NCBI RefSeq assembly: GCF_009769385.1 | Contig: NZ_ML775961.1 | Location: 124,001 to 188,000, forward strand | Length of the DNA stretch: 64,000 nucleotides | DNA from: Saccharothrix deserti | GTDB taxonomy: Bacteria; Actinomycetota; Actinomycetes; Mycobacteriales; Pseudonocardiaceae | Reading direction: 5' to 3' | Shown here: positions 34,991-42,428 of the stretch, in pieces | How positions within the stretch are numbered: the first letter of the stretch is position 1 | How the letters are laid out: the number at the start of each line of letters is the position of its first letter | Made by a program: the position numbers and the translations under genes | Notes under the pieces: model-generated | Database searches by the model: none | The model's input: only the letters and a program-made list of their open reading frames with translations | What the model was told of the DNA's origin: nothing

Positions 34991-35546
34991 GGACTGCGAA
35001 CTCCCCTGACGTTTCGGTCGCTGAAGCCGGTTCGGCGGTGTCCTCCGATATCGGTCTGCGTACCGCCGTCTTGGTGAAAATGCGATGTTCCTGCGGTCAC
35101 GAATGCGGTGGGTGCATCGCGGACATTGGTACCGTGGTGACAGGACCCAGGTGTCGTGCTGCTCGATGGTTCGGACGCTACGGACCGCCCCCGGAGCTGT
35201 CAACACTGTTTTGTCGACTGGTCGGTGCCCGGCCCGGGGTGGACAAGTCCTGGCGCACCGGCCAGTATGCGAATACACCCGGAAACCGGGGAACGCGTCA
35301 TGGTGGCACTGGTTCCGCAGCCTGTTCAACTGTTCGGACCAGATCACTGGAACGGCTTCACGCGGCGCACCTGTCGTCGTGCGGGAACCCGTGGCCGGAA
35401 AGCCGTGGTTCCACCGGGCCGCGAATCATGAAGTAGTAAACCTCACCGCGGTCGGCAGCGGACCCGCGCGACCCTTCGATCCTGGTTCCGCCCGCCACCC
35501 TTCACGTACGGCAGAAACGAGACAGCAGAGAAGCAGGGGGGTTCCT
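34991..35546. other. 556-base divergent control region with GTTCAACTG box
   Basis: No credible gene lies here. It separates the minus-strand glycosyltransferases from the plus-strand region C genes. It contains GTTCAACTG (35324-35332) facing CACTGGAAC (35345-35353) across 12 bases, a site close to the StrR consensus (GTTCGACTG-N11-CAGTCGAAC) but with one extra spacer base and two mismatches in the right arm. Confidence 0.45.
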
Positions 35547-35933
35547 GTGACATCCAGTGACGCTGCACCACCCGATAGCCGTGCGGACGACGCCGCGACC
35601 GGTCTCGACGTGATGCAGGACCGGGTGCGGTTGTCCCGCCGGCGGTACGGCTTCGACAAAGGTCCCGCTGTCGCGCTCCTCGACGCCTGCGCCGAACTCG
35701 GTGAGCTGTCCGGCGCGCTGCTCAAGGAGACCGGTTACTCGGCATCCGGCGGTACACCGCTGTCCTCGTCGGTGCGGATTCGCGCGGAGTACGGCGACGT
35801 GCTGTTCGCGGTGCTGGGCTTCGCCGACGCGGCGGGGATCTCGGCGCACGACGCGCTGAGCGCCGCGCTGGTCGACTACGAATCACGATTCGCGAGTCGA
35901 GCCCCGCAGGAGGAGCGAACCGACCATGGGTGA
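35547..35933 (+). CDS. MazG-like nucleotide pyrophosphohydrolase
   Basis: A 128-residue all-helical protein. It has DACAELGELSGALLKE and RAEYGDVLFAVLGFAD, which resemble the metal-binding ExxE...ExxD pattern of MazG/dUTPase-fold pyrophosphohydrolases. The GTG at 35547 follows a GGGGGG stretch; longer frames upstream are not family-like. Its stop overlaps the PHP gene start by 8 bases. It may hydrolyse a nucleoside triphosphate or NDP-sugar intermediate, or be a detoxifying activity; the substrate is unknown. Confidence 0.75.
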   Translation: MTSSDAAPPDSRADDAATGLDVMQDRVRLSRRRYGFDKGPAVALLDACAELGELSGALLKETGYSASGGTPLSSSVRIRAEYGDVLFAVLGFADAAGISAHDALSAALVDYESRFASRAPQEERTDHG

Positions 35934-36876
35934 CTACCACGTGCACCTGCACCCGCACGTGCCCCGTCCCGACAGTCCGGCCCCCGGGGTCTACCCACCC
36001 GGCCACGTGGAGTCGTTCGTCACCCGCGCGCTGAGTCGGGGGGCCACCGAGGTGGGCTTCACCGAGCACCTGCACCGCTTCGTCGACTTCGAACCGGCCA
36101 TCGCCGGCTTCTGGAACACCGGGGAGCACGCGGACCTGACCGAACACTCCCGCCGCTACTACTACGACGACCTCAACCTGCGCCTGGACCGCTACGTCGA
36201 GGCGGTCCTGGACGCGCGGGAGCGGGGCCTGCCGGTACGGCTCGGGATGGAGGTGGACTTCTTCCCCGCTCACCTGGACAAGACCGTCGAGATCATCGAG
36301 AAGTTCCCCTTCGACTTCCTCATCGGCTCGGTGCACTGGGTCGGCGCCTGGTCGGTCGACCACCCGGCGCCGGCTCACGAGTTCGACCGACGCGGGGTGC
36401 GCCGCGCCTACGAGGACTACTTCCGCCTGGTCACCGACCTCGCCGAGTCGGGAATCGTGCAGGTGCTCGCCCACGTCGACGTGGTGAAGAAGTTCGGCCA
36501 CCGCTGTGATGAGGAGCCGGTGGACCTCTACCGGCAGGTGGTGGCGGCGGCGGTGCGCGGCGGAGTGGCCGTCGAGGTGTCCAGCGCCGGGCTGCGGTAC
36601 GAGGCCGCGGAGCCGTACCCGTCCCCGACCCTGCTGCGCATGTGCGGGCAGGCCGGGGTGCCGATCACCCTCGCCAGCGACGCCCACTACCCGGACGAGG
36701 CCGCCGACCGGCACCTCGACATGGCCCGCTACGCCCGCGAGGCGGGGTACCGGGAGCAGTTGTCGTTCGGAGTGGGCGGACACGTGACTCGGGTGGACCT
36801 CCCGGAGCCACCACCCGTCGTCCGGCCGGCCGGCGCGGGGCGCGGCGCCCCCGGGACCGAACGGACCTGCGAATGA
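35926..36876 (+). CDS. PHP-family phosphatase (histidinol-phosphatase-like)
   Basis: A 316-residue PHP-domain phosphoesterase. Its trinuclear metal ligands are spread over DYHVHLHPH, GFTEHLH, MEVDFFP, GSVHWVG, LAHVDVVKKFGH and ASDAHYP. It is the size and pattern of HisK/HolPase enzymes, which are also used in antibiotic sugar and aminocyclitol pathways to dephosphorylate intermediates. GGAGGAG precedes the ATG by ten bases. Next to a sugar epimerase, a DegT aminotransferase and a kinase, a sugar-phosphate substrate is likely (inference). Confidence 0.88.
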   Translation: MGDYHVHLHPHVPRPDSPAPGVYPPGHVESFVTRALSRGATEVGFTEHLHRFVDFEPAIAGFWNTGEHADLTEHSRRYYYDDLNLRLDRYVEAVLDARERGLPVRLGMEVDFFPAHLDKTVEIIEKFPFDFLIGSVHWVGAWSVDHPAPAHEFDRRGVRRAYEDYFRLVTDLAESGIVQVLAHVDVVKKFGHRCDEEPVDLYRQVVAAAVRGGVAVEVSSAGLRYEAAEPYPSPTLLRMCGQAGVPITLASDAHYPDEAADRHLDMARYAREAGYREQLSFGVGGHVTRVDLPEPPPVVRPAGAGRGAPGTERTCE

Positions 36877-37814
36877 GCACCGCGGCAGCAGGACACGCGA
36901 AGGTCGTCATCACCGGTGGCGGTGGTCGCCTGGGCAGCGCGATAGCCCGGCAGTTGGCGGGAGCCGGCGCCTCGGTCACGCTCGTCGACATCGCCTTCCC
37001 CGACTGGCTCTACGACCCGGCGTCGGGGATCCGCCGCGTGGAGGCCGATGTGCTGTCCGCCCGCGCACCGCGTGAGCTGAGGCGGATCTTCTCCGGTCAT
37101 CGCACGGTGGTGCACCTGGCCGGGCTGCACGGCCTGCACCTGCGCTGGGGAGCGCGCAGCGCCGATCTGTGGCGGTCCAACGTGATCGGGACGCGAAACG
37201 TCGCCGAAGCCGCGGTGCACGCCGGGCTGCGGCGGCTGGTGCTGGCCAGCACCACCGCCGTCTACGGCCCGGGCAGCCCGGAAGGTTCGCCCGCCACCGT
37301 GCTGGACGAGCGGGTCCGACCCAACCCCGACAACCCGTACGCCACCTCCAAGCTGGCCGCCGAGTCCGTGGCGACCTCGGCCGGGGGCGACTCGGTGGAG
37401 GTCGTCGCCCTGAGGTTCGGCCGCTTCTACCGCCAAGACGAGCGCGACTACCAGATCCGCAAGCTCTCCACCGGCCTCGACCTGATGGACGCCGTCGCCG
37501 CCGTCGCCGCCGTGTGCGAGGCGGAGGAATCCGCCGCCGCACCCGTCTATTGCGTGGCCAGCGACCTGCCGCTGACCAGGGACGACCGGGCGCGTCTCGG
37601 CGACGACTGCCACGCGGTGCTGGAGCAGCACCTGCCGGGCTTCGTCGCCGCGGCACGCGAACGCGGCTGGGACATCCCGTCGCGCGTCGGCCGCTCGGTC
37701 GACTCGAGCCTGCTCCAAGCCACCACCGGCTACCGGCCCACGCGGTCGTTGGCGGCGGTGCACGAGCAGTGGCGCGCCGCGGCGGTGGGCGTGAACGGCA
37801 CGCGTCGGCCTTGA
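36873..37814 (+). CDS. NAD-dependent sugar epimerase/dehydratase (extended SDR)
   Basis: A 313-residue SDR. It has VVITGGGGRLGSAIARQL, VVHLAGLHG, the catalytic serine/threonine in LASTTAVYGPG, and YxxxK in NPYATSKLAAES. Its ATG overlaps the PHP stop (ATGA). It resembles GalE/RfbB-like enzymes, but the C-terminal substrate region is not diagnostic. It would supply a 4-keto or epimerised sugar to the aminotransferase encoded 18 bases downstream. Confidence 0.85.
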   Translation: MSTAAAGHAKVVITGGGGRLGSAIARQLAGAGASVTLVDIAFPDWLYDPASGIRRVEADVLSARAPRELRRIFSGHRTVVHLAGLHGLHLRWGARSADLWRSNVIGTRNVAEAAVHAGLRRLVLASTTAVYGPGSPEGSPATVLDERVRPNPDNPYATSKLAAESVATSAGGDSVEVVALRFGRFYRQDERDYQIRKLSTGLDLMDAVAAVAAVCEAEESAAAPVYCVASDLPLTRDDRARLGDDCHAVLEQHLPGFVAAARERGWDIPSRVGRSVDSSLLQATTGYRPTRSLAAVHEQWRAAAVGVNGTRRP

Positions 37815-37832
37815 CGACAGGGGAGAGGAACC

Positions 37833-39140
37833 ATGACTCAGGTGAACAAGTCGGGCACCGCGGCGCAGACCGGGCGACTGGCGCTGCACGGCGGCACGCC
37901 CGTCATCGAACCGGCGCACCGATTCCGGTGGCCGCGGGTCTCAGGGGCTGACCGCGCCGCAGTCGTCGACCTGCTCGACCGCGGCGAGCTGTCGTACTAC
38001 GGGCGCGAGGGAGCGCTGCTGGAACTGGAGGACCACTGGAGCGCACGGTTGGGCGGTCGCCCGACGCTGGGCACGTCCTCTGGCACCGCTGCGTTGCACT
38101 CCGCCTTCCAGGCACTGGGCGCGGGTACCGGGGACGAGGTGATCTGCCCGACGAACACCTTCCTGGCGACGGTCATGCCGCTGGTCGAACTGGGCGCCGT
38201 GCCGGTGCTGTGCGACGCCGAGCTCGACACCGCGACCATCGATCCCGAAGCGGTCGCGGCGGCGGTCACCGAGCGGACCGTCGGCATCGTCGTGACCCAC
38301 CTGTGGGGCCACCCGTGCGACATGGATGCGATCCTCGCCGTGGCCGAGCGGCACGGCCTGTGGGTGGTCGAGGACTGCTCGCACGCGCACGGCGCCGTCT
38401 ACCGCGGCGCGGAGGTCGGCACGCTGGGCACGGCCGCCGCGTTCAGCTTCCAGGCCGCGAAGATCGTGTACGCCGGACAGGGCGGGCTGCTGGCCTCCGC
38501 CGACCGGGAGGTGCACGAGCGGGCGTGCCTGTTCGGTCACTTCCGGGTCCGCTCCGAGCAGGACGTCCGCGGCCCGCTGCGCCGGTACGCGAGCACCGGG
38601 TTCGGGCTCAACTACCGGATGCACCCGTTCGCCGCCGCACTGGCGCTGCAGAGCTCACGGGACATGCCCGCGCGGATCGCCGCTCGGGCCGAACTCCTCG
38701 GACGGCTGGCCGGGGGACTGGGCGAGATCGACGGCCTCCTCCCGCCGATCACCCGGGCCGGTTGCGATCGGGGCGCCTACTACGGGTTCAAGGTCAGGCT
38801 CAGCGGGGCGTGGCTGGAAGCCGGAGCCGACCTGGTGGCGCGTGCGCTGTCCGCCGAAGGTCTCGACGTGCACCCACCGGGCTCACGGCCGCTGCACCTG
38901 CTGCCGCTGTTCAGCGACGGTGAGGTTCCGCTGCGACCGACCGGCGACCCCGTCCGGCTGCCCGCACACCGGCCCGGGGACTTCCCCGTCGCCGAACAGC
39001 TCTGGCGGACGTCGCTGAGCCTGCCCACGTTCACCTTCCCCGACGAGCGCGACCTGGTGGACCGGTACTGCGAGGCGTTCGCGAAGGTGGCCGCGCAGCT
39101 GCCCGAGCTCATCGCCGCCGCCCGGAGCGAGCGTGTCTGA
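37833..39140 (+). CDS. DegT/DnrJ/EryC1/StrS-family aminotransferase
   Basis: A 435-residue PLP enzyme with LGTSSGTAALHSAFQALG, CPTNTFLATVMPLVELGAVPVLCD, VVEDCSHAHGAVYRG and the cofactor lysine Lys210 in SFQAAKIVYAGQGG. It belongs to the sugar and cyclitol aminotransferases (SMAT group; the StsC/AHBA-synthase branch is also similar). GGGGAGAGGAACC precedes the ATG. With the epimerase and PHP phosphatase it suggests an amino-sugar or aminocyclitol moiety. Confidence 0.9.
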   Translation: MTQVNKSGTAAQTGRLALHGGTPVIEPAHRFRWPRVSGADRAAVVDLLDRGELSYYGREGALLELEDHWSARLGGRPTLGTSSGTAALHSAFQALGAGTGDEVICPTNTFLATVMPLVELGAVPVLCDAELDTATIDPEAVAAAVTERTVGIVVTHLWGHPCDMDAILAVAERHGLWVVEDCSHAHGAVYRGAEVGTLGTAAAFSFQAAKIVYAGQGGLLASADREVHERACLFGHFRVRSEQDVRGPLRRYASTGFGLNYRMHPFAAALALQSSRDMPARIAARAELLGRLAGGLGEIDGLLPPITRAGCDRGAYYGFKVRLSGAWLEAGADLVARALSAEGLDVHPPGSRPLHLLPLFSDGEVPLRPTGDPVRLPAHRPGDFPVAEQLWRTSLSLPTFTFPDERDLVDRYCEAFAKVAAQLPELIAAARSERV

Positions 39141-39999
39141 CACCGCCCCGCCCGTGCCCACCGAGTTGCTGGTCTCCCACTGGGCGTTGGACGCCGCCGC
39201 GCTGCGCGAGGTGGTGACCCCGTACACCGGCACGGCCCGGATCTTCCTGAGCGGTGCCTGCGCCGACGATCTGGCCGGCGCGCGGGGCCCGCTGGAGCTG
39301 GTGGCGGTGTCCGCGGACCGGCAGAACGCTTCCCGGCACCGGCTGGACCCCGGACCGGCCCTGCCGTGCCGGGTCCCGGTGGACCTGCTCGTCATGCCGC
39401 ACAGCGTGTTGCGGTCGTGGTCGGCGCTCTTGGTGGAGGTGCTGGTCGAGCCGGGGAGAGAACCCCTGCCGATGCCGACGGAGGTGGCGGCGGCCCTGCA
39501 CGCCGTGGGTGTGCAGCGCGACCTGGTGGACGCCGGTCGACTCCTCGCCGCCGAACTGGAGGAGTCGCACGCCGAGGTGCTGCCGCTGTACCTGGCGGCG
39601 CGGGCGGAGTTGCGCCTGTCCGGTCCCGAGCACCCGACCGAGCCCCGCGAACGGCTGGAACTGCTGATGAGCGCGCTCCTGGGCGCCTGGGGCCACGGGA
39701 ACCCGTACCCGGCCGCGCGATTGCCGCTGTTCGAGCGAACCGCACCCCGCTTCGGGGTGTCCCCGGCGCTGCCCGCGTCGGTGCGCCGGGTGCTGACCGA
39801 CGACAGCGCGCACCACCTGATGCCCGCGGTCGTGCCCGCGGTGGAACGGCTCCGCGTCGCCGATCCGGTGCTGAGGTTCTGCGGCGAGGCATTCCGCGCG
39901 CGCTCGGCCGGCGGACCGGCGTCGCCGACCAGGTCGAGGCCTGGGGGCCTGCCGTCCGCCGGGCCACGACGCAGCACGTCGGCGTGGACCTCGGGATGA
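39133..39999 (+). CDS. Unknown protein, possibly nucleotidyltransferase-like
   Basis: A 288-residue protein; the GTG at 39133 overlaps the end of the aminotransferase. I do not recognise it securely. Residues 30-95 (ARIFLSGACADDLAGARGPLELVAVS; VPVDLLVM) recall the strand-turn-strand with acidic residues of the nucleotidyltransferase fold, and the rest is helical. The last 35 residues are rich in Ser/Pro/Arg and look less protein-like than an overlapping frame there, so a frameshift near 39905 is possible. Its position suggests a role in amino-sugar formation or transfer. Confidence 0.6.
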   Translation: MSDTAPPVPTELLVSHWALDAAALREVVTPYTGTARIFLSGACADDLAGARGPLELVAVSADRQNASRHRLDPGPALPCRVPVDLLVMPHSVLRSWSALLVEVLVEPGREPLPMPTEVAAALHAVGVQRDLVDAGRLLAAELEESHAEVLPLYLAARAELRLSGPEHPTEPRERLELLMSALLGAWGHGNPYPAARLPLFERTAPRFGVSPALPASVRRVLTDDSAHHLMPAVVPAVERLRVADPVLRFCGEAFRARSAGGPASPTRSRPGGLPSAGPRRSTSAWTSG

Positions 40000-40035
40000 G
40001 GCGGCCGGATCGTGTCGACCGACACCCGCAGATGA

Positions 40036-40917
40036 TTGGATTCCGCAGTGGAAACGAACCTGCTCGTCCAGCGGCTGCGCGCAGCCGGCTTCGCCCCCGA
40101 GTCGGTGGTCCCGGCCACCGGTGGTGTCGTGGCGATGGCCGCCCTGGTGACCCTCGACGACGGCCGCCGGATCTTCGCCAAGACCCTGGCCGGACCCTCC
40201 TCCGACCTGTTCCAGGTCGAGGCGGAGGGATTGCACGCGCTCGTCGAGATGGGCGGTGCGACCACGCCGGAAATCCTGTTGAGCACACCGGAACTGCTGG
40301 TCCTCGAAGCGGTGTGCCCGCGCCGCGACGACGAGAGCTTCTGGGAGCAGACGGGACGCCTGCTGGCCCGGGTGCACACCACGACCGTCGGCACCCGGTT
40401 CGGTTGGCACCACGACGGCTGGCTCGGTCGACTCCGCCAGGACAACACCTGGACCGACGACGGCCACCGGTTCTTCGCTGAACGGCGCATCCTGCGGTGG
40501 CTGTCCGAACCCCTGGTGGAAGCCGCGTTCGACACCGAGGACCGCAACGCCCTGGAGCGGTTGTGCGCGGCACTGCCCGACATCGTGCCGGAGCAGCCGC
40601 CGGTGCTGAACCACGGCGACCTGTGGACCGAGAACATCCTCGCGACGGCCACCGGTGAGCCCGTGTTCATCGACCCGGCCGTCTCCTGCACCTGGGGCGA
40701 GTCCGACCTGTCCATGGTGTGGTCCGCGAACCGGCCACCGGAGTCCGACCGGTTCTTCCCCGCCTACGCCGAGATCGCGCCGCTGCACGACGGCTGGCAG
40801 GAGCGGATGCCGGTGCTGCACCTGCGGGAACTGCTCAGCATCATCGCCCACGACGACGACGACTGGGGCGCCGTCGCCGCCGTCCGCGAGGTCATCGCGC
40901 CGTTCACGCGCAGGTAA
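40036..40917 (+). CDS. Fructosamine-kinase/APH-like phosphotransferase
   Basis: A 293-residue kinase of the fructosamine-3-kinase/aminoglycoside phosphotransferase fold. It has the ATP lysine in RIFAKTLAG, the catalytic loop NHGDLWTENILA and the metal site FIDPAVSCTWGESDLSM. The start is uncertain: TTG 40036 or GTG 40048, both with weak ribosome-binding sites. It could phosphorylate an amino sugar intermediate or inactivate the product for self-protection, as streptomycin kinases do (inference). Confidence 0.82.
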   Translation: MDSAVETNLLVQRLRAAGFAPESVVPATGGVVAMAALVTLDDGRRIFAKTLAGPSSDLFQVEAEGLHALVEMGGATTPEILLSTPELLVLEAVCPRRDDESFWEQTGRLLARVHTTTVGTRFGWHHDGWLGRLRQDNTWTDDGHRFFAERRILRWLSEPLVEAAFDTEDRNALERLCAALPDIVPEQPPVLNHGDLWTENILATATGEPVFIDPAVSCTWGESDLSMVWSANRPPESDRFFPAYAEIAPLHDGWQERMPVLHLRELLSIIAHDDDDWGAVAAVREVIAPFTRR

Positions 40918-41229
40918 GGGGAAAGTTCGGGTCCGCGCCGGCCGGCGGCATCCGGGACTACACCGCCGGCGAGGCGTGGAGACCGCCGGCTTCTTTGACG
41001 TTCCCGCGTTCCAAATCACTCAGTGTCACCGCGTGTTGACACATCCGTTAGTGCTGCCCAGAATGACTTAAGCGATTCATCCCGCAGTTGTCTGAGGACG
41101 AACCGCTGGTTCACCGTTGGTAGGGGGAGTGGATGAGTTCACTGAGGAGCAGTTCGCGCGGCAGGTTAACCGGATGTCCCCGGTCGCGTTTTCCCGATTA
41201 TCCCGCAGTAAGTGTGAAGGTGTTGCCGG
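40918..41229. other. 312-base regulatory region upstream of the StrR-type gene
   Basis: It contains no gene. It holds a promoter candidate at 41036-41064 and a perfect inverted repeat GAACC-GCT-GGTTC at 41100-41112, between the predicted transcription start and the regulator's ATG. TGTCA (41024-41028) and TGACA (41037-41041) form a second, overlapping inverted repeat on the -35 box. Confidence 0.5.
41036..41064 (+). promoter_or_regulatory. Candidate promoter of the StrR-type activator
   Basis: TTGACA (41036-41041) and CAGAAT (41059-41064) are 17 bases apart. Transcription would begin near 41071 and leave a leader of about 160 bases. The -35 box overlaps a TGTCA-N8-TGACA inverted repeat, a possible operator. 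Confidence 0.6.
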
Positions 41230-42237
41230 ATGACTGAATCGTCAGCTACCGGCAACCGCCCTGGGAGCACCAACGGCAACCTCGGAAGACCGTCGGACGA
41301 CATCGAAAAGACGACCATTCCACCGAGCACCTCGATCGTTCCCATCGCCGAATTGAAGGTCGCTGACTCGCCGCGGCTCCAAGGCGAGAACCCGGAGCAC
41401 ACCCTGGTGCTCGCAGAAATCGACGAACCGCTTCCTCCGATCATCGTGCACCGCGGGTCCATGCGCGTTGTCGACGGCGTGCACCGGTTGCGGGCCGCCG
41501 TCCTGCGCGGCGGCGAGACCATTGAAGTGCAGTTCTTCGACGGCACCGAGGACGACGCCTTCCTCGCCGCCGTGGCCGCGAACCTCCGGCACGGCCTGCC
41601 GCTGAACCGAGCCGACCGCACGGCGGCGGCGCAGCGCATCCTGCACACCCACCCGGAGTGGTCCGACCGGATGATCGCCTCGGCGGCGGGACTGTCGCCC
41701 AGCACCGTGGGCGAACTCCGGCGGCGTTCAACTGACCGGGCCGGACACTCGAACGGCCGGGTCGGCAGGGACGGCAGGGTACGTCCGCTCGATGGCGCAC
41801 GACGACGTCAGCTCGCCACGGAGTACCTGGAACGCAACCCGGACGCCTCACTGCGGGAGGTCGCGCGCGCGGCGGGCATCTCACCGGCGACCGCGAGCGA
41901 CGTGCGGGCCCGCCTGCGCCGCGGCGAAGAACCCGCCGCGCCGACCGGTCGGTCCTCCCCGAGTCCGAAGGAGATCCGCCAGTCGGCGGCCCGCCACGAC
42001 CGCGAGGCGGTCGTGCGCAGGCTCAAGAGCGACCCGGCGATCCGGTTCACCGACGCGGGTAAGTGGCTGCTGCGCTTCCTCGAGGTCAACGTCGCGGCCG
42101 AGAAACAACAAGAACAGATCGCGGAAAGCGTTCCCCAGTACTGGCGAAGCGCTATTGTCGAAGTCGTGCGCGAATGTGCGGACTCCTGGCTGGGCTTCGC
42201 CACCGAACTCGAACGCAGGCAAGACAGGGCAGGCTGA
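41230..42237 (+). CDS. StrR/NovG-type pathway-specific transcriptional activator
   Basis: A 335-residue DNA-binding protein. The N-terminal ParB-like domain has SPRLQGENPEHTLVLAE, LPPIIVHRGSMRVVDGVHRLRAA and GLPLNRADRTAAA, followed by a helix-turn-helix (WSDRMIASAAGLSPSTVGELRRRS), a conserved RVGRDGRVRPLD segment and a second HTH-like repeat (ASLREVARAAGISPATASDVRARL). This is the layout of StrR, NovG and Bbr, activators of aminoglycoside, aminocoumarin and glycopeptide clusters. It probably controls the region C operon and perhaps the divergent regions carrying GTTCA boxes. Confidence 0.92.
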   Translation: MTESSATGNRPGSTNGNLGRPSDDIEKTTIPPSTSIVPIAELKVADSPRLQGENPEHTLVLAEIDEPLPPIIVHRGSMRVVDGVHRLRAAVLRGGETIEVQFFDGTEDDAFLAAVAANLRHGLPLNRADRTAAAQRILHTHPEWSDRMIASAAGLSPSTVGELRRRSTDRAGHSNGRVGRDGRVRPLDGARRRQLATEYLERNPDASLREVARAAGISPATASDVRARLRRGEEPAAPTGRSSPSPKEIRQSAARHDREAVVRRLKSDPAIRFTDAGKWLLRFLEVNVAAEKQQEQIAESVPQYWRSAIVEVVRECADSWLGFATELERRQDRAG

Positions 42238-42318
42238 GCCGAGCTCGCTGCCCGTCGTGATGATCCGAGCGGTCGCTTACCGCTCCCGCGGTCATCCCAA
42301 AAATCGGAGGAGTACACC

Positions 42319-42411
42319 TTGCGAACACTCCTCGTGCGCATCCGGAACTGGTTCACCCGGCGTCGGAGGCTGCGTGCGGCACGTCGCAACGACCCTTACC
42401 TCTACAAGTGA
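42319..42411 (+). CDS. 30-residue basic peptide ahead of the carbamoyltransferase
   Basis: A TTG-initiated frame preceded by a near-perfect GGAGGAG six bases upstream. It encodes a 30-residue peptide that starts with an amphipathic hydrophobic part (RTLLVRIRNWF), continues with an arginine-rich stretch and ends in NDPYLYK. Its TGA lies 18 bases before the carbamoyltransferase ATG. It could be a small regulatory or partner peptide of the carbamoyltransferase, or a leader for translational coupling. Nothing in it resembles a known precursor cleavage motif. Its size means it would be missed by usual gene calling. Confidence 0.6.
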   Translation: MRTLLVRIRNWFTRRRRLRAARRNDPYLYK

Positions 42412-42428
42412 GCCGAGGGAGCACGTCG

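Noticed and set aside
35324-35353. Calling this a definite StrR operator
   Set aside because: The spacer is 12 rather than 11 bases and the right arm has two mismatches, so it is reported only as a candidate.
35085-35546. Extension of the MazG-like protein upstream to base 35085
   Set aside because: The extra 154 residues show no family pattern, and a GTG with a G-rich site at 35547 gives a normal-length MazG protein.
42319-42411. DUF5989-type membrane peptide that accompanies some carbamoyltransferases
   Set aside because: The peptide is Arg-rich and has no long hydrophobic helix, so it does not fit that family.
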